A stretch of DNA of 64,000 bases from Thermocrispum municipale DSM 44069 (lineage in GTDB: Bacteria; Actinomycetota; Actinomycetes; Mycobacteriales; Pseudonocardiaceae), in NCBI RefSeq assembly GCF_000427825.1, contig NZ_KE386593.1:410115-474114 (forward strand). Reading direction: 5' to 3'. Below the pieces are notes generated by a model, which did not search any database, had not been told where the DNA came from, and saw nothing but the letters and a program-made list of their open reading frames with translations. The position numbers and the translations under genes are program-made. Positions 46,678-55,076 of the stretch are shown one piece after another (position 1 is the stretch's first letter; each line of letters starts with the position of its first letter).

Positions 46678-48969
46678 TCAGCGGGAGCACGTGGCTCCGC
46701 GAATGCCGCGCGGCTTGCTCTCGTAGACACGGTCGCCATCGGTGCCCTGGACGGCGAAACAGTACGCCCGCTTCGGGTGCACGTTGACCCGGACACTGGT
46801 GTTCTCGCCGGCGATGACGACATTGGTCTCTTCGCCTTCGCCCGCGACCACAACCGCGTAGCGCAGCGGAGTCGTGCTGTGCCAGCGCATCTGGACGTAC
46901 TTGCCGCGATCGATCGGCGCCTCCAACGTCAGCTTCACAGCTTGCGGACGCTCACTGCTCGAAGGTGGTGCGGACGGTGAGGCGGTTTCCGAGAGCGGCG
47001 GTGTCCGGCTGCTGTGCAGGGACGCGGCCCGGACGGTGTCCTCGGGTGACTCGGCGACCAGCGCGACCACCGCGACGATCGCCAACACGAGCACCGCGGC
47101 CACGGCGGAGAGCACCCCGGCCACGGGCGAAACCGGTCGGCGGGCTTCCGGCGTGCGGAACACGAGGACGGGTTGACCGGTCGGGGCAGGTGGGGCGAAC
47201 TGCCGGCGATCGGCGGCCTGCACGGTCGAGCGCGAGACGACCACGGTTGCGTCGGAGATGTCAGAGCGCGGGATCGACTGCGTGCGATCAGGGTCGGCCT
47301 GCGGTGGCCCGGGCAGCTGCGCCGGGGGCTCAAGCTGGTCGGCGGACGACGCCTTCGGCGCGTCGGACGCTTCAGGCTGACGAGCCGACGGCGACTCGGG
47401 CTTGTCCGCGGACGGTGACTCGGTCTCGGTCTGGTGGGTGGTCGATGACTCGGTCTGGTGGGTGGCTGAGGCCCCGGAACTGCTCGCGGACGGCGCCTCC
47501 ACCTCGGACGTCCCCGTGGGCTCGGCCACCCCGGCGGTCGGCTCGGGTCTCGCCACGGTCGGCTGAGGTTCGGCCTGTGGGGACGCCACCGGCCCTGAGT
47601 CGCCCTCGCCCGTTACCCGTGTGAGTGACACGGGTGCTGCGGAGGGCTGCGCCTCAGGCGTCGGTGCGGGCGCGGCCTGGGTGGCAGGCGTTGGCTCGGG
47701 CTTGGGCGCGGGAGCGCCTTGAGCGGTGCGCTGTGCCTCGGGCCTGGGCGCCGGAGCGGCTTGGATGGCGGGTCTTCCGCCGAGTGTCGCGGTGGACGCG
47801 TGTTGAGCGGCGGGTGTCGGTGTGGACCCCGGCTGAGCGGCGGGCGTGGGTGCGGGCGCGGCTGGTGCCGCCTCGGCCCGCTGGGCACCGCCCGGCGGTA
47901 GACCGGGCGCCGCGACAGCGGGTCGACCGTCGGCCTGCGGGTGAGCCGGCCCCGTCGGCGCCGGAGCTCGCGGAGGCACGGCGGCGGGCCCGACCACGGG
48001 CACCGGCTCCTCCCAGTCCATCGGCATCCACGCGGGCACACGCGGTTGCAGATCCTGCGCGAAGTCGTCGAACGCAGGCGCCTTCGCCCGCGGCTTCTTC
48101 ACAGCAGTCGCGGTGGCCGTCCCCGGGGGCGCTCCCTGCTCCGGGCACAGCTCCCGCATCTGCCTAAGTTGAGCCGCGATGTCCGTCAGATCCGTCGGGC
48201 GGTCGCCGGGATTCTTCGCCAGCAGCTCCCCGAGCAGCCGCGGGAACGTCGACGGAAGGTCGTGCCGGTTCAGCGGCGGCGGAGGCGAGTCCAGCACTCG
48301 CAGCATGTGCGCCCCGGCGTGCTCGCCGAGCTGCAGCACGTATGGCGGCCGACCCGCCAGCGCCAGATACAAGATCGCGCCGATGCCGTAGATGTCGGTC
48401 AGTTCGCTGGTGGTGCCGTCTCGCACCGTTTCCGGCGCCCGGAAACCCACTTCCGCGGAGTTGTTCGGGAACGCGCTCCGCAGCGCCCGCCCGAAGTCCG
48501 ACAGCACGGCTTCCCCGGAAGGCCGGAACAGCACATTGCCCGGTGTCACGCCGCCGTGCACCACACCGACGGCGTGCGCGGCTGCGAGCGCAGTCGCCAG
48601 CGACTCACCGAGCGCCAGCGCGTCCACCGCCGACAGCGGCCCGAACGACTCGATCAGATCCGGCAGCGACTGCGCGGCAAGCTCCATCCGCACCGCACAT
48701 CGGCCCTCGTGCGTCATCACCCGGTCCGCGACCAGCACCGGTGCGGCCGCCCGCAACGGGATGAGCTTGCCGAACTCCGCTTCCAGTTCGGTGCGCACCG
48801 AGCGCTCGATCTTGTCCGGATACACCTTCAGCGCGAAGGCTTCCCCGGTGACGTGGTCGACGCCGGCCAGCACGCTCGCGACCGGTCCGTCCGCGAGCGG
48901 CACCAGTTCCCCGTCGGAAAGGCCGGAGTCAGCCACGCTCACCGTGTCGCGGCGCTTCCGGCGTGCCAT
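46678..48969 (-). CDS. Membrane pseudokinase with C-terminal FN3-like domain (copy 2)
   Basis: 763 residues, paralogous to the 25532 protein. The kinase fold (residues 20-290) keeps ALKVY with Lys48 and a proper DFG (158-160), but has no glycine loop and HRD has become HGG (138-140, then VTPGN), so the catalytic Asp and its Lys partner are missing. A long Pro/Ala/Ser/Thr-rich linker follows, with SPSADKPESPSARQPEASDA-like repeats and a TQSIPRSDISDATVVV stretch that resembles a phosphorylation-rich segment. Then one membrane helix near 615-640, and the same outer FN3-like domain (YVQMRWHSTTPLRYAVVV, KRAYCFAVQG). The ATG has GGGGG upstream. It closes the T7SS locus, pointing back toward it. Confidence 0.86.
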   Translation of the reverse strand: MARRKRRDTVSVADSGLSDGELVPLADGPVASVLAGVDHVTGEAFALKVYPDKIERSVRTELEAEFGKLIPLRAAAPVLVADRVMTHEGRCAVRMELAAQSLPDLIESFGPLSAVDALALGESLATALAAAHAVGVVHGGVTPGNVLFRPSGEAVLSDFGRALRSAFPNNSAEVGFRAPETVRDGTTSELTDIYGIGAILYLALAGRPPYVLQLGEHAGAHMLRVLDSPPPPLNRHDLPSTFPRLLGELLAKNPGDRPTDLTDIAAQLRQMRELCPEQGAPPGTATATAVKKPRAKAPAFDDFAQDLQPRVPAWMPMDWEEPVPVVGPAAVPPRAPAPTGPAHPQADGRPAVAAPGLPPGGAQRAEAAPAAPAPTPAAQPGSTPTPAAQHASTATLGGRPAIQAAPAPRPEAQRTAQGAPAPKPEPTPATQAAPAPTPEAQPSAAPVSLTRVTGEGDSGPVASPQAEPQPTVARPEPTAGVAEPTGTSEVEAPSASSSGASATHQTESSTTHQTETESPSADKPESPSARQPEASDAPKASSADQLEPPAQLPGPPQADPDRTQSIPRSDISDATVVVSRSTVQAADRRQFAPPAPTGQPVLVFRTPEARRPVSPVAGVLSAVAAVLVLAIVAVVALVAESPEDTVRAASLHSSRTPPLSETASPSAPPSSSERPQAVKLTLEAPIDRGKYVQMRWHSTTPLRYAVVVAGEGEETNVVIAGENTSVRVNVHPKRAYCFAVQGTDGDRVYESKPRGIRGATCSR

Positions 48970-49057
48970 CCACGTACCCCCTGCTAGTCGATCTCCGCCT
49001 CATCGTAGGAACGGCAGCGCGCGATGGGCCGCGACGGCAGCTTGCTGCAGCGGAAAC

Positions 49058-49717
49058 TCAACGCAGGGCGTAACCGACCCCGCGGACGGTCAACACGACC
49101 TGCGGTTGACCGAGCTTGCGGCGCAGCTGAGCGACCACCACATCCAGCACGTTCGACGCCGGGGGCACCAGCTCGTCCCACGCCGCGGCGATCAGATCCT
49201 GGCGCCGGACCGGCGCGCCACCAGCGGCGATCAACTGGTGCAGCACCGCGAACTCCTTCGCGGTCAGCGTCAACTGGCGCTGGCCCCGCCACGCCTCGTG
49301 CTTGGCCACGTCCATCACCAGGTCGCCGTGTCGGAGCACCGAGTTCGTCACCACACCCGCGTCGGACCGCCGGCACACGCTGCGCACCCGGGCCAGCAGC
49401 TCGTCCATCGCGAACGGCTTCAGCAAGTAGTCGTCCGCGATCGCCAGCCCCGCGATGCGATCCGCCACGGCGTCCCGCGCGGTCAGGAACAGCACGGGCA
49501 CCGGCCACCCGGCGCGCCGCCGTTGATGCACGTACGCCAGCGCGTCACCGCTCGGCAGCATGCGGTCGAAGACGACGCAGTCGTAGGCGTTCACCGCCAG
49601 CGCCTCGTCCGCCTGCGGCAGATCGATCGCCACGTCCACCGCGAACCCCGCGCCGCGCAGCGCTGCTTCGACGGCCGTCCGCAAGTCTTCGTCGTCCTCG
49701 GTGACCAGCACGCGCAC
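49058..49717 (-). CDS. OmpR-type response regulator (orphan, copy 1)
   Basis: 219 residues. Receiver domain with EDDED at 7-11, phospho-acceptor Asp51 (VVFDRMLPSGD), Thr and Lys of LTARD and LLKPF; C-terminal winged helix (LTLTAKEFAVLHQLIA, NVLDVVVAQLRRKLG, VRGVGYALR). It is a tandem paralogue of the next gene, but its alpha4 region reads AGLAIADDYLLKPF, one residue shorter than the usual pattern. No histidine kinase is adjacent. Its target could be the neighbouring pseudokinase or T7SS, but nothing proves this. Confidence 0.9.
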   Translation of the reverse strand: MRVLVTEDDEDLRTAVEAALRGAGFAVDVAIDLPQADEALAVNAYDCVVFDRMLPSGDALAYVHQRRRAGWPVPVLFLTARDAVADRIAGLAIADDYLLKPFAMDELLARVRSVCRRSDAGVVTNSVLRHGDLVMDVAKHEAWRGQRQLTLTAKEFAVLHQLIAAGGAPVRRQDLIAAAWDELVPPASNVLDVVVAQLRRKLGQPQVVLTVRGVGYALR

Positions 49718-49739
49718 ATACCGAAGGTAGCCGAAAAGA

Positions 49740-50417
49740 TCACTGCACGGCGCGGTTCGGATCGACCAGCCGGTAGCCCAGCCCCCGGACCGTGTGGATC
49801 AGGTTCGGTTCGCGCAACTTGCGGCGCAGTCGCAGCACCACGACGTCCACCACGTTCGACATCGGGTCGGCGTCCGCACCCCAGCAGTGTTCGATCAGTT
49901 CCGCGCGCGGCACCGCCTGATCCGGCCGCGCCATCAAGTACTCGAGGATGGCGAATTCCTTGCTGGTCAACGACAGCAGCACGCCGGCCCGCCGCACTTC
50001 CCGCCGCGCGCTGTCCAGTTCGAGGTCCGCATGGCGCAGCACGGACGGTCGCGCGGCGCCTGCTCGACGACACAGCGCCATCACCCGCGCGGTCATCTCC
50101 CCGACCGCGAACGGCTTCACCAGGTAGTCGTCCCCGCCGTGCTCGAATCCGGCGAGCCGGTCGGCGAGCTGATCGCGCGCGGTCAGGAACAACACCGGGA
50201 CCGCCCAGCCCTGCTGCCGCCTGCGATGCACATAGGTGATCGCGTCGCCGTCCGGCAGCATCCGGTCGAAGACCGCGCAGTGATACTCGGCGGACTCCAG
50301 CGCCCGGTGAGCCTGCGCGATGTCGCCCGCCTCGTCCACCTCCAGCCCGGCCGCGCTGAGGTCGGTGGCGACGGCATGCCGCAGATCCTCGTCGTCCTCG
50401 ATCACCAGAACTCGCAT
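49740..50417 (-). CDS. OmpR-type response regulator (orphan, copy 2)
   Basis: 225 residues. Receiver with EDDED, Asp51 in AVFDRMLPDGD, LTARD and the full-length AGFEHGGDDYLVKPF; winged helix with LTSKEFAILEYLMARPDQ and VRGLGYRLV. The ATG at 50417 (MRVLVIEDDE) is the start; the frame is open to 50537. It ends 22 bp before the paralogue starts, so they form one two-gene unit, probably from a tandem duplication. Both lack a partner histidine kinase. Phosphorylation by the Ser/Thr kinases at the left of the window is conceivable but speculative. Confidence 0.9.
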   Translation of the reverse strand: MRVLVIEDDEDLRHAVATDLSAAGLEVDEAGDIAQAHRALESAEYHCAVFDRMLPDGDAITYVHRRRQQGWAVPVLFLTARDQLADRLAGFEHGGDDYLVKPFAVGEMTARVMALCRRAGAARPSVLRHADLELDSARREVRRAGVLLSLTSKEFAILEYLMARPDQAVPRAELIEHCWGADADPMSNVVDVVVLRLRRKLREPNLIHTVRGLGYRLVDPNRAVQ

Positions 50418-50525
50418 GGCGCCTTGCGTCCTCGTCGTGGGGTTCGCCTCGACAGTAGCCAGACAGTTGATCACCCCGCCAACGTGCGGGTCGTTCGGTC
50501 GGTCGGGGGAAGCCCGTTGCCAATC

Positions 50526-50553
50526 AAGTGAACTCACGCTAGATTAAGTGAAT
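50526..50553. promoter_or_regulatory. 28-bp element upstream of the thiolase operon (matches 56292-56319)
   Basis: Begins AAGTGAACTC and ends TAGATTAAGTGAAT; 24 of 28 bases are identical, without gaps, to the element at 56292-56319 before the hydrolase gene. It contains two direct AAGTGAA units and lies 23 bp before the thiolase start, so it overlaps the promoter. The nearest regulator is the double-domain TetR at 55077, between the two copies. Confidence 0.65.
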
Positions 50554-50575
50554 TGCTGCTAGATAGGGAGGCGAC

Positions 50576-51751
50576 ATGGCGCGAGCGGTAGTCGCTGGGG
50601 TGGGCATGGTGCCCTTCGCGACGCCCAGCCGAAGTGACACCTACGACGTCCTCGCGGAGGGCGCGATCAAGTCGGCATTGGCGGACGCAGGGGTCGATCT
50701 GGAGCACGTGCAGCAGGCGTACGCCGGCTATGTGTACGGCGACTCCACCAGCGGGCAGAACGCCCTGTACCGGGTCGGCATGACCGGGATCCCGATCATC
50801 AACGTGAACAACAACTGCTCGACCGGGTCGTCGGCGCTGTACCTGGCCAGGCAGGCGGTGGTGTCCGGGATGGCCGACTGCGTGCTGGCACTGGGATTCG
50901 AGCAGATGCAGCGGGGCGCCCTCTCCGCGCACTTCGACGACCGGCCGAGCCCGTTCGACCGGTTCGACAAGGTGCTCGACGCGCCCGCGGACGACGGCGT
51001 GCCGATGGCCCCGCGCTACTTCGGCGCCGCCGGAGCCACATACGCCGAGCGCTACGGCATGAGCGAGGACGTCTTCGCCCAGGTTTCGGTGAAGGCCCGC
51101 AAGCATGCGGCCAACAACCCGTACGCGGTGTTCCGCGACCCGGTCACGGTCGACGAGGTGCTGTCGTCACCCCGCATCTACGGTCCGCTGACCCGCCTGC
51201 AGTGCTGTCCGCCGACCTGCGGTGCGGCCGCGGCGATCGTGGTTTCCGAGGAGTTCGCCCGCAAGCGCGGCCTGCGTGCGGACGTGGTGATCGAGGCGCA
51301 GGCCATGACCACCGACCGGCCGTCGAGCTTCGAGGGTGACGCGATGAAGCTGGTCGGCTACGACATGGCCAAGGAAGCGGCGCGCCAGGTCTACGAGCAG
51401 TCCGGCATCGGGCCGGAGGACATCCGGGTGGTCGAGCTGCACGACTGCTTCACCACCAACGAGGTGATCAGCTACGAGGCACTCGGCCTGACCCCGGAAG
51501 GCACCGCGGAGAAGTTCATCGCCGACGGCGACAACACCTACGGCGGCCGCGTGGTCACCAACCCGTCCGGCGGACTGTTGTCCAAGGGTCACCCGCTGGG
51601 CGCGACCGGTCTTGCCCAGTGCGCGGAGCTGGTGTGGCAGCTGCGTGGTGAAGCCGGCCCGCGCCAGGTCGACGACGTCCAGGTGGCGCTGCAGCACAAC
51701 ATCGGCCTGGGCGGAGCGGCCATCGTCGCGCTCTACCGGAAGGTGGGCTGA
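50576..51751 (+). CDS. SCP-x/lipid-transfer-type thiolase (acetyl-CoA acetyltransferase family)
   Basis: 391 residues of the thiolase fold. Catalytic Cys81 in NNNCSTGSSAL, His-Asp-Cys 289-291 in LHDCFTTNE, and Gly-His-Pro 338-340 in LSKGHPLGATG. This is the SCP-x/Ltp class used for thiolytic or retro-aldol cleavage of bulky CoA esters, as in sterol side-chain breakdown by Ltp2. It is the first gene of a rightward operon; two MaoC subunits follow, the next only one base after its stop. GGGAGG precedes the ATG. Substrate unknown; the set suggests a branched or ring-bearing acyl-CoA. Confidence 0.92.
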   Translation: MARAVVAGVGMVPFATPSRSDTYDVLAEGAIKSALADAGVDLEHVQQAYAGYVYGDSTSGQNALYRVGMTGIPIINVNNNCSTGSSALYLARQAVVSGMADCVLALGFEQMQRGALSAHFDDRPSPFDRFDKVLDAPADDGVPMAPRYFGAAGATYAERYGMSEDVFAQVSVKARKHAANNPYAVFRDPVTVDEVLSSPRIYGPLTRLQCCPPTCGAAAAIVVSEEFARKRGLRADVVIEAQAMTTDRPSSFEGDAMKLVGYDMAKEAARQVYEQSGIGPEDIRVVELHDCFTTNEVISYEALGLTPEGTAEKFIADGDNTYGGRVVTNPSGGLLSKGHPLGATGLAQCAELVWQLRGEAGPRQVDDVQVALQHNIGLGGAAIVALYRKVG

Positions 51752-51752
51752 G

Positions 51753-52208
51753 GTGCCGATCGACGCAGCTCAGGCCATGGCGCAGGAGATTCCGCCGCTG
51801 ACCGTCGCGGTGGAGCGCGGGCGGCTGGCGTTCTTCGCGAAAGCTACCGGGCAGGACGACCCGATCTACTCGGACGTGGCCGCGGCCAAGGCGGCCGGCC
51901 ATCCGGACCTCCCGGTTCCGCCGACGTTCTTCTTCAGCCTGGAACTGGAGCAGTCCGACCCGTTCGCGTGGATCACGTCGCTCGGCGTCGACCTGCGCAC
52001 CATCCTGCACGGCGAGCAGAGCTTCACCTATCACGCGATGGCCTACGCGGGCGACGAACTGGTGCTGCAGCCGCGCATCGTCGACGTGACCAGCAAGAAG
52101 GGCGGCGCGCTCGAGTTGGTCACGAAGAAGACCACCATCACGCGCGGGGACGACCTGATCGCCGAGGCCCGGACGGTGCTGATCGCCCAGAACAAGGGGG
52201 TGTCATGA
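51753..52208 (+). CDS. MaoC-like hydratase subunit (FAS1-like dehydratase domain)
   Basis: 151 residues, hot-dog fold: VERGRLAFFAKATGQDDPIYSDV, then LPVPPTFFFSLE, HGEQSFTYHAMAYAGDELVLQPRI and TSKKGGALELVTKKTTI. This is the non-catalytic partner type (as in HadA or the N-terminal half of ChsH2), which pairs with a catalytic MaoC to form a heterodimeric enoyl-CoA hydratase. I take GTG at 51753, one base after the thiolase stop with GGAAGGTGG upstream, rather than the longer frame beginning at 51612. It overlaps the next gene as ATGA. Confidence 0.87.
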   Translation: MPIDAAQAMAQEIPPLTVAVERGRLAFFAKATGQDDPIYSDVAAAKAAGHPDLPVPPTFFFSLELEQSDPFAWITSLGVDLRTILHGEQSFTYHAMAYAGDELVLQPRIVDVTSKKGGALELVTKKTTITRGDDLIAEARTVLIAQNKGVS

Positions 52209-52606
52209 CCGCGCTGACCAACGTGGAAGTCGGCACCGAACTGCCGCCGCTGGTACTGGAGCCGATCACCCGCACCACGCTGGCCCTGTTCGCCGGTGCG
52301 TCCGGTGACCACAACCCGATCCACATCGACCTCGACGTGGCGCGGTCGGCCGGGCTGGACGACGTGTTCGCCCACGGCATGTTGTCGATGGCCTATCTGG
52401 CCCGGCTGGTCACCAACTGGGTCCCGCAGGAGCGGATCCGCTCGCTCAAGACCCGCTTCGTCGCGATCACGCCGGTCAACGCGAAGCCGACCTGCACGGG
52501 CAAGGTCGTCGCGGTCGACGGCGACGAAGCGACGGTCGAACTCGCGGTCACTCTCCAGGACGGCACCACCACGCTCACCGGCGAAGCCGTCGTAGCGCTC
52601 GTTTGA
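52205..52606 (+). CDS. MaoC-type enoyl-CoA hydratase (catalytic subunit)
   Basis: 133 residues, hot-dog fold with the hydratase signature SGDHNPIHIDLDVARSAG, whose Asp and His (Asp in SGDH, His in PIHID) are the catalytic pair, and AHGMLSMAYLARLVTNW. Together with the preceding subunit it should form a heterodimeric hydratase for 2-enoyl-CoA. The ATG at 52205 overlaps the preceding stop as ATGA, which sets the start; the frame is open from 51968. Confidence 0.9.
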   Translation: MTALTNVEVGTELPPLVLEPITRTTLALFAGASGDHNPIHIDLDVARSAGLDDVFAHGMLSMAYLARLVTNWVPQERIRSLKTRFVAITPVNAKPTCTGKVVAVDGDEATVELAVTLQDGTTTLTGEAVVALV

Positions 52607-52619
52607 GGAGGAGGAATAC

Positions 52620-53450
52620 ATGGGGAAGTTGGACGGCAAGGTCGCCATCGTCAGCGGATCCGGGCGCGGCATCGGTGCCGAGATCGCCCGCAAGCTGGCC
52701 GGTGACGGCGCCGCGGTCGTGGTCAACGACCTGGACGAGGGACCGGCCAAGGAGACCGTTGCCGCCATCACCGAAGCCGGTGGCAAGGCCGTCGCGTGTG
52801 TCGGCAGTGTCACCGAGGACGGCTTCGCCGAGCGGTTCGTCAACACCGCGGTCGAGGAGTTCGGCGGACTGGACATCGTCGTCAACAACGCCGGCTACAC
52901 GTGGGACTCGGTCGTGCAGAAGATGACCGACGAGCAGTGGGACGCCATCCTGGACGTGCACCTCAAGGCGCCGTTCCGGATCCTGCGGGCCGCGCAACCG
53001 GTGATCTCCGCGGCGGTGAAGCAGGCGAAGGCCGACGGGGAGCCGGTGCCCTGCCGCAAGGTCGTCAACATCTCGTCGATCGCCGGATTGGGTGGCAACC
53101 CCGGGCAGGCCAACTACGCCGCCGCGAAGGCGGGCGTGACCGGCCTGACCAAGACCCTGTCCAAGGAGTGGGGCCGCTACAACGTCACGGTCAACACGGT
53201 GGCGTTCGGCCTGATCAGGACCAGATTGACCGAAGCTCCCGCGGACGCCGACGCCAAGATCGACATCGAGGGCAAGGAGATCAAGGTCGGCGTCAACCCG
53301 GACTTGCTGGCCATGATGGAGCGCTCGGTGCCGCTCGGCCGCGCGGGCACGCCCGCGGAGGCCGCCGGTGCGGTCTATCTGCTGTGCATCCCGGAGTCGG
53401 ACTACGTCAGCGGCCAGACGCTGATTTGCGGAGGAGGTTTTTCGATCTGA
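52620..53450 (+). CDS. Short-chain dehydrogenase/reductase (FabG-like)
   Basis: 276 residues. SDR nucleotide loop SGSGRGIG (12-19), NNAG at 89-92, catalytic Ser in NISSIAG (152/153), Tyr166 and Lys170 in YAAAK, ending GQTLICGGGFS. Likely oxidises the 3-hydroxyacyl-CoA produced by the MaoC pair. Between the Rossmann core and the catalytic Ser there is an insert (VKQAKADGEPVPCR) seen in several actinobacterial hydroxyacyl-CoA dehydrogenases of this context. GAGGAGGAAT precedes the ATG, 13 bases after the MaoC stop. Followed directly by a hairpin. Confidence 0.92.
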   Translation: MGKLDGKVAIVSGSGRGIGAEIARKLAGDGAAVVVNDLDEGPAKETVAAITEAGGKAVACVGSVTEDGFAERFVNTAVEEFGGLDIVVNNAGYTWDSVVQKMTDEQWDAILDVHLKAPFRILRAAQPVISAAVKQAKADGEPVPCRKVVNISSIAGLGGNPGQANYAAAKAGVTGLTKTLSKEWGRYNVTVNTVAFGLIRTRLTEAPADADAKIDIEGKEIKVGVNPDLLAMMERSVPLGRAGTPAEAAGAVYLLCIPESDYVSGQTLICGGGFSI

Positions 53451-53457
53451 TGCTGGG

Positions 53458-53485
53458 GGCCGGCCGGTTGCGCCCGGCCGGCCCG
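53458..53485 (+). terminator. Hairpin after the SDR gene
   Basis: A perfect 11-bp stem (GGGCCGGCCGG at 53458-53468 with CCGGCCGGCCC at 53475-53485) and a 6-base loop, eight bases after the SDR stop. No U tract. It may end or attenuate transcription before the acyl-CoA synthetase gene. Confidence 0.65.
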
Positions 53486-53510
53486 CTCTCTACGCGCGAG
53501 GAGGCCGGCA

Positions 53511-55043
53511 ATGCCCACAATCGCAGGATCGTTACGGATGACGGCGCGTCGCGTCCCGACCGCCGAAGCGCTCGTTTTCGGGGAGCGGCGCTACACCTAT
53601 GCGGAGCTGGATGCCGCAGTCGACAGAGTCGCCGGGGTCCTTGCCGGTCTCGGCTTGAGCAAGGGGGACCGGTTCGCGTTGATGGCCGGGAACTCCGACC
53701 GGTTCGTGCTGGCCTTCTACGCGGCTGCGCGGCTCGGCGCGATCATCGTGCCGGTCAACCCGGCATCGGCTGCTCCCGAGCTGCACTACCTGCTGGAGGA
53801 CTCCGGCGCCCGGATCTTGGCTTTTGACCCGGCGACCGAGAAGGCCGTCCGCGCCGCGGTGGACGACGGCCTCCCGGCGACCACACAGCATGTGCTGTCG
53901 CTGGGCGGGGTGGACGGCTTCCCCGACCTGATCGCGCAGTCGGCCGATGTCGATGCGGAGCCGCTGCCGGAGGTCGTCACCGAGCAGGACGATTCGCTGA
54001 TCCTCTACACCTCCGGCACCACGGGTAGACCGAAAGGCGCGCTGTTCGACCACCACCGCACCATGTGGGTGGCGTTCAACTGCGTCGCGACCTGCGGGAT
54101 GAAGGTGGGTGACCGGTTCCTGCACGTCGCGCCGCTGTATCACGCGGCTGAACTGTGCATCATGCTGATCCCCGGCACGATGCTCGGCGTCAAGCACGTG
54201 GTGCTGCCGGCGTTCGACCCGGACAAGGTGCTGCAGACCATGGAGTCCGAGCGGATCACCATGTTCTTCGGCGTGCCGACCATGTTCCAGTTCCTGCTGC
54301 GCATGCCGGGCGCCGACAAGCGGGACCTGTCGGCGTGGCGCACCGGCCTGTTCGGTGCGGCCCCCATGCCCGCCAGCGCGGTCGACAAGCTGCTGGCCAT
54401 GTGGCCGGAGGTCAACTTCATCCAGCTGTGCGGACAGACCGAGGCAGGTCCCGGCGGCATCTACGCCGACGTCGACCAGGTGAAGCAGCGGCCGGACGCC
54501 AGCGGCGCGCAAGCCATCCCGAACACCGAGTACCGCATCGTGGATGCCGACGGCAACGACGTCGGGCCGGGCGGGGTCGGCGAGCTGCTGCTGCGCGGCG
54601 AGACGATCATGAAGGGCTACTGGAACAAGCCCGAGGAAACCGCCGAGACGCTGCGCGACGGCTGGCTGCACACCGGCGACGTGGCCAAGATCGACGCCGA
54701 CGGCTACGTCACGCTGGTCGACCGGCTCAAGGACGTGATCATCACCGGTGGGCGGAACGTCTACTCGGTCGAGGTGGAGCGGGTGCTCGCCGGCCATCCG
54801 GACATCGCCGACGTCGCCGTTGTGGCGCGTCCGCACGAGGTCTACGGCGAAAGCATCGTCGCGGTGATCAGCCCGCGCGAAGGCGCGCGGGTGACGCTGG
54901 AGGACGTGAAGAAGTTCTGCGACGGGAAGATCTCGGCGTACAAGGTGCCGCACGATGTGGTGCTCGGTGACATCCCGCGCAACGCGTCCGGCAAGATTCT
55001 CAAGCACCGGCTGCGCGACAAGGTAGGCGCGCAGAGCGGGTGA
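53511..55043 (+). CDS. Acyl-CoA synthetase (FadD-type, ANL superfamily)
   Basis: 510 residues. P-loop LYTSGTTGRPKGA near 165, A5 motif with QTEAGPG, hinge GWLHTGDVAKIDADGYVTLVDRLKD, and C-terminal Lys in NASGKILKHRLR. It adenylates a carboxylic acid and loads CoA, so it supplies the thiolase/MaoC/SDR steps. GAGGAGG precedes the ATG. It is separated from the SDR by a hairpin, but is followed closely by the TetR gene, so it may have partly independent expression. Substrate cannot be read from sequence; GMKVGDRFLHVAPLYHAAEL fits medium-size acids. Confidence 0.92.
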   Translation: MPTIAGSLRMTARRVPTAEALVFGERRYTYAELDAAVDRVAGVLAGLGLSKGDRFALMAGNSDRFVLAFYAAARLGAIIVPVNPASAAPELHYLLEDSGARILAFDPATEKAVRAAVDDGLPATTQHVLSLGGVDGFPDLIAQSADVDAEPLPEVVTEQDDSLILYTSGTTGRPKGALFDHHRTMWVAFNCVATCGMKVGDRFLHVAPLYHAAELCIMLIPGTMLGVKHVVLPAFDPDKVLQTMESERITMFFGVPTMFQFLLRMPGADKRDLSAWRTGLFGAAPMPASAVDKLLAMWPEVNFIQLCGQTEAGPGGIYADVDQVKQRPDASGAQAIPNTEYRIVDADGNDVGPGGVGELLLRGETIMKGYWNKPEETAETLRDGWLHTGDVAKIDADGYVTLVDRLKDVIITGGRNVYSVEVERVLAGHPDIADVAVVARPHEVYGESIVAVISPREGARVTLEDVKKFCDGKISAYKVPHDVVLGDIPRNASGKILKHRLRDKVGAQSG

Positions 55044-55076
55044 TGGCGCTGCGATGTCGTTGCTGAGGTGAGGTTG

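Noticed and set aside
46406-46726. 106-residue plus-strand frame after eccA
   Set aside because: Cys/Arg/Pro-rich with no ribosome site, and it runs into the antisense of the pseudokinase gene.
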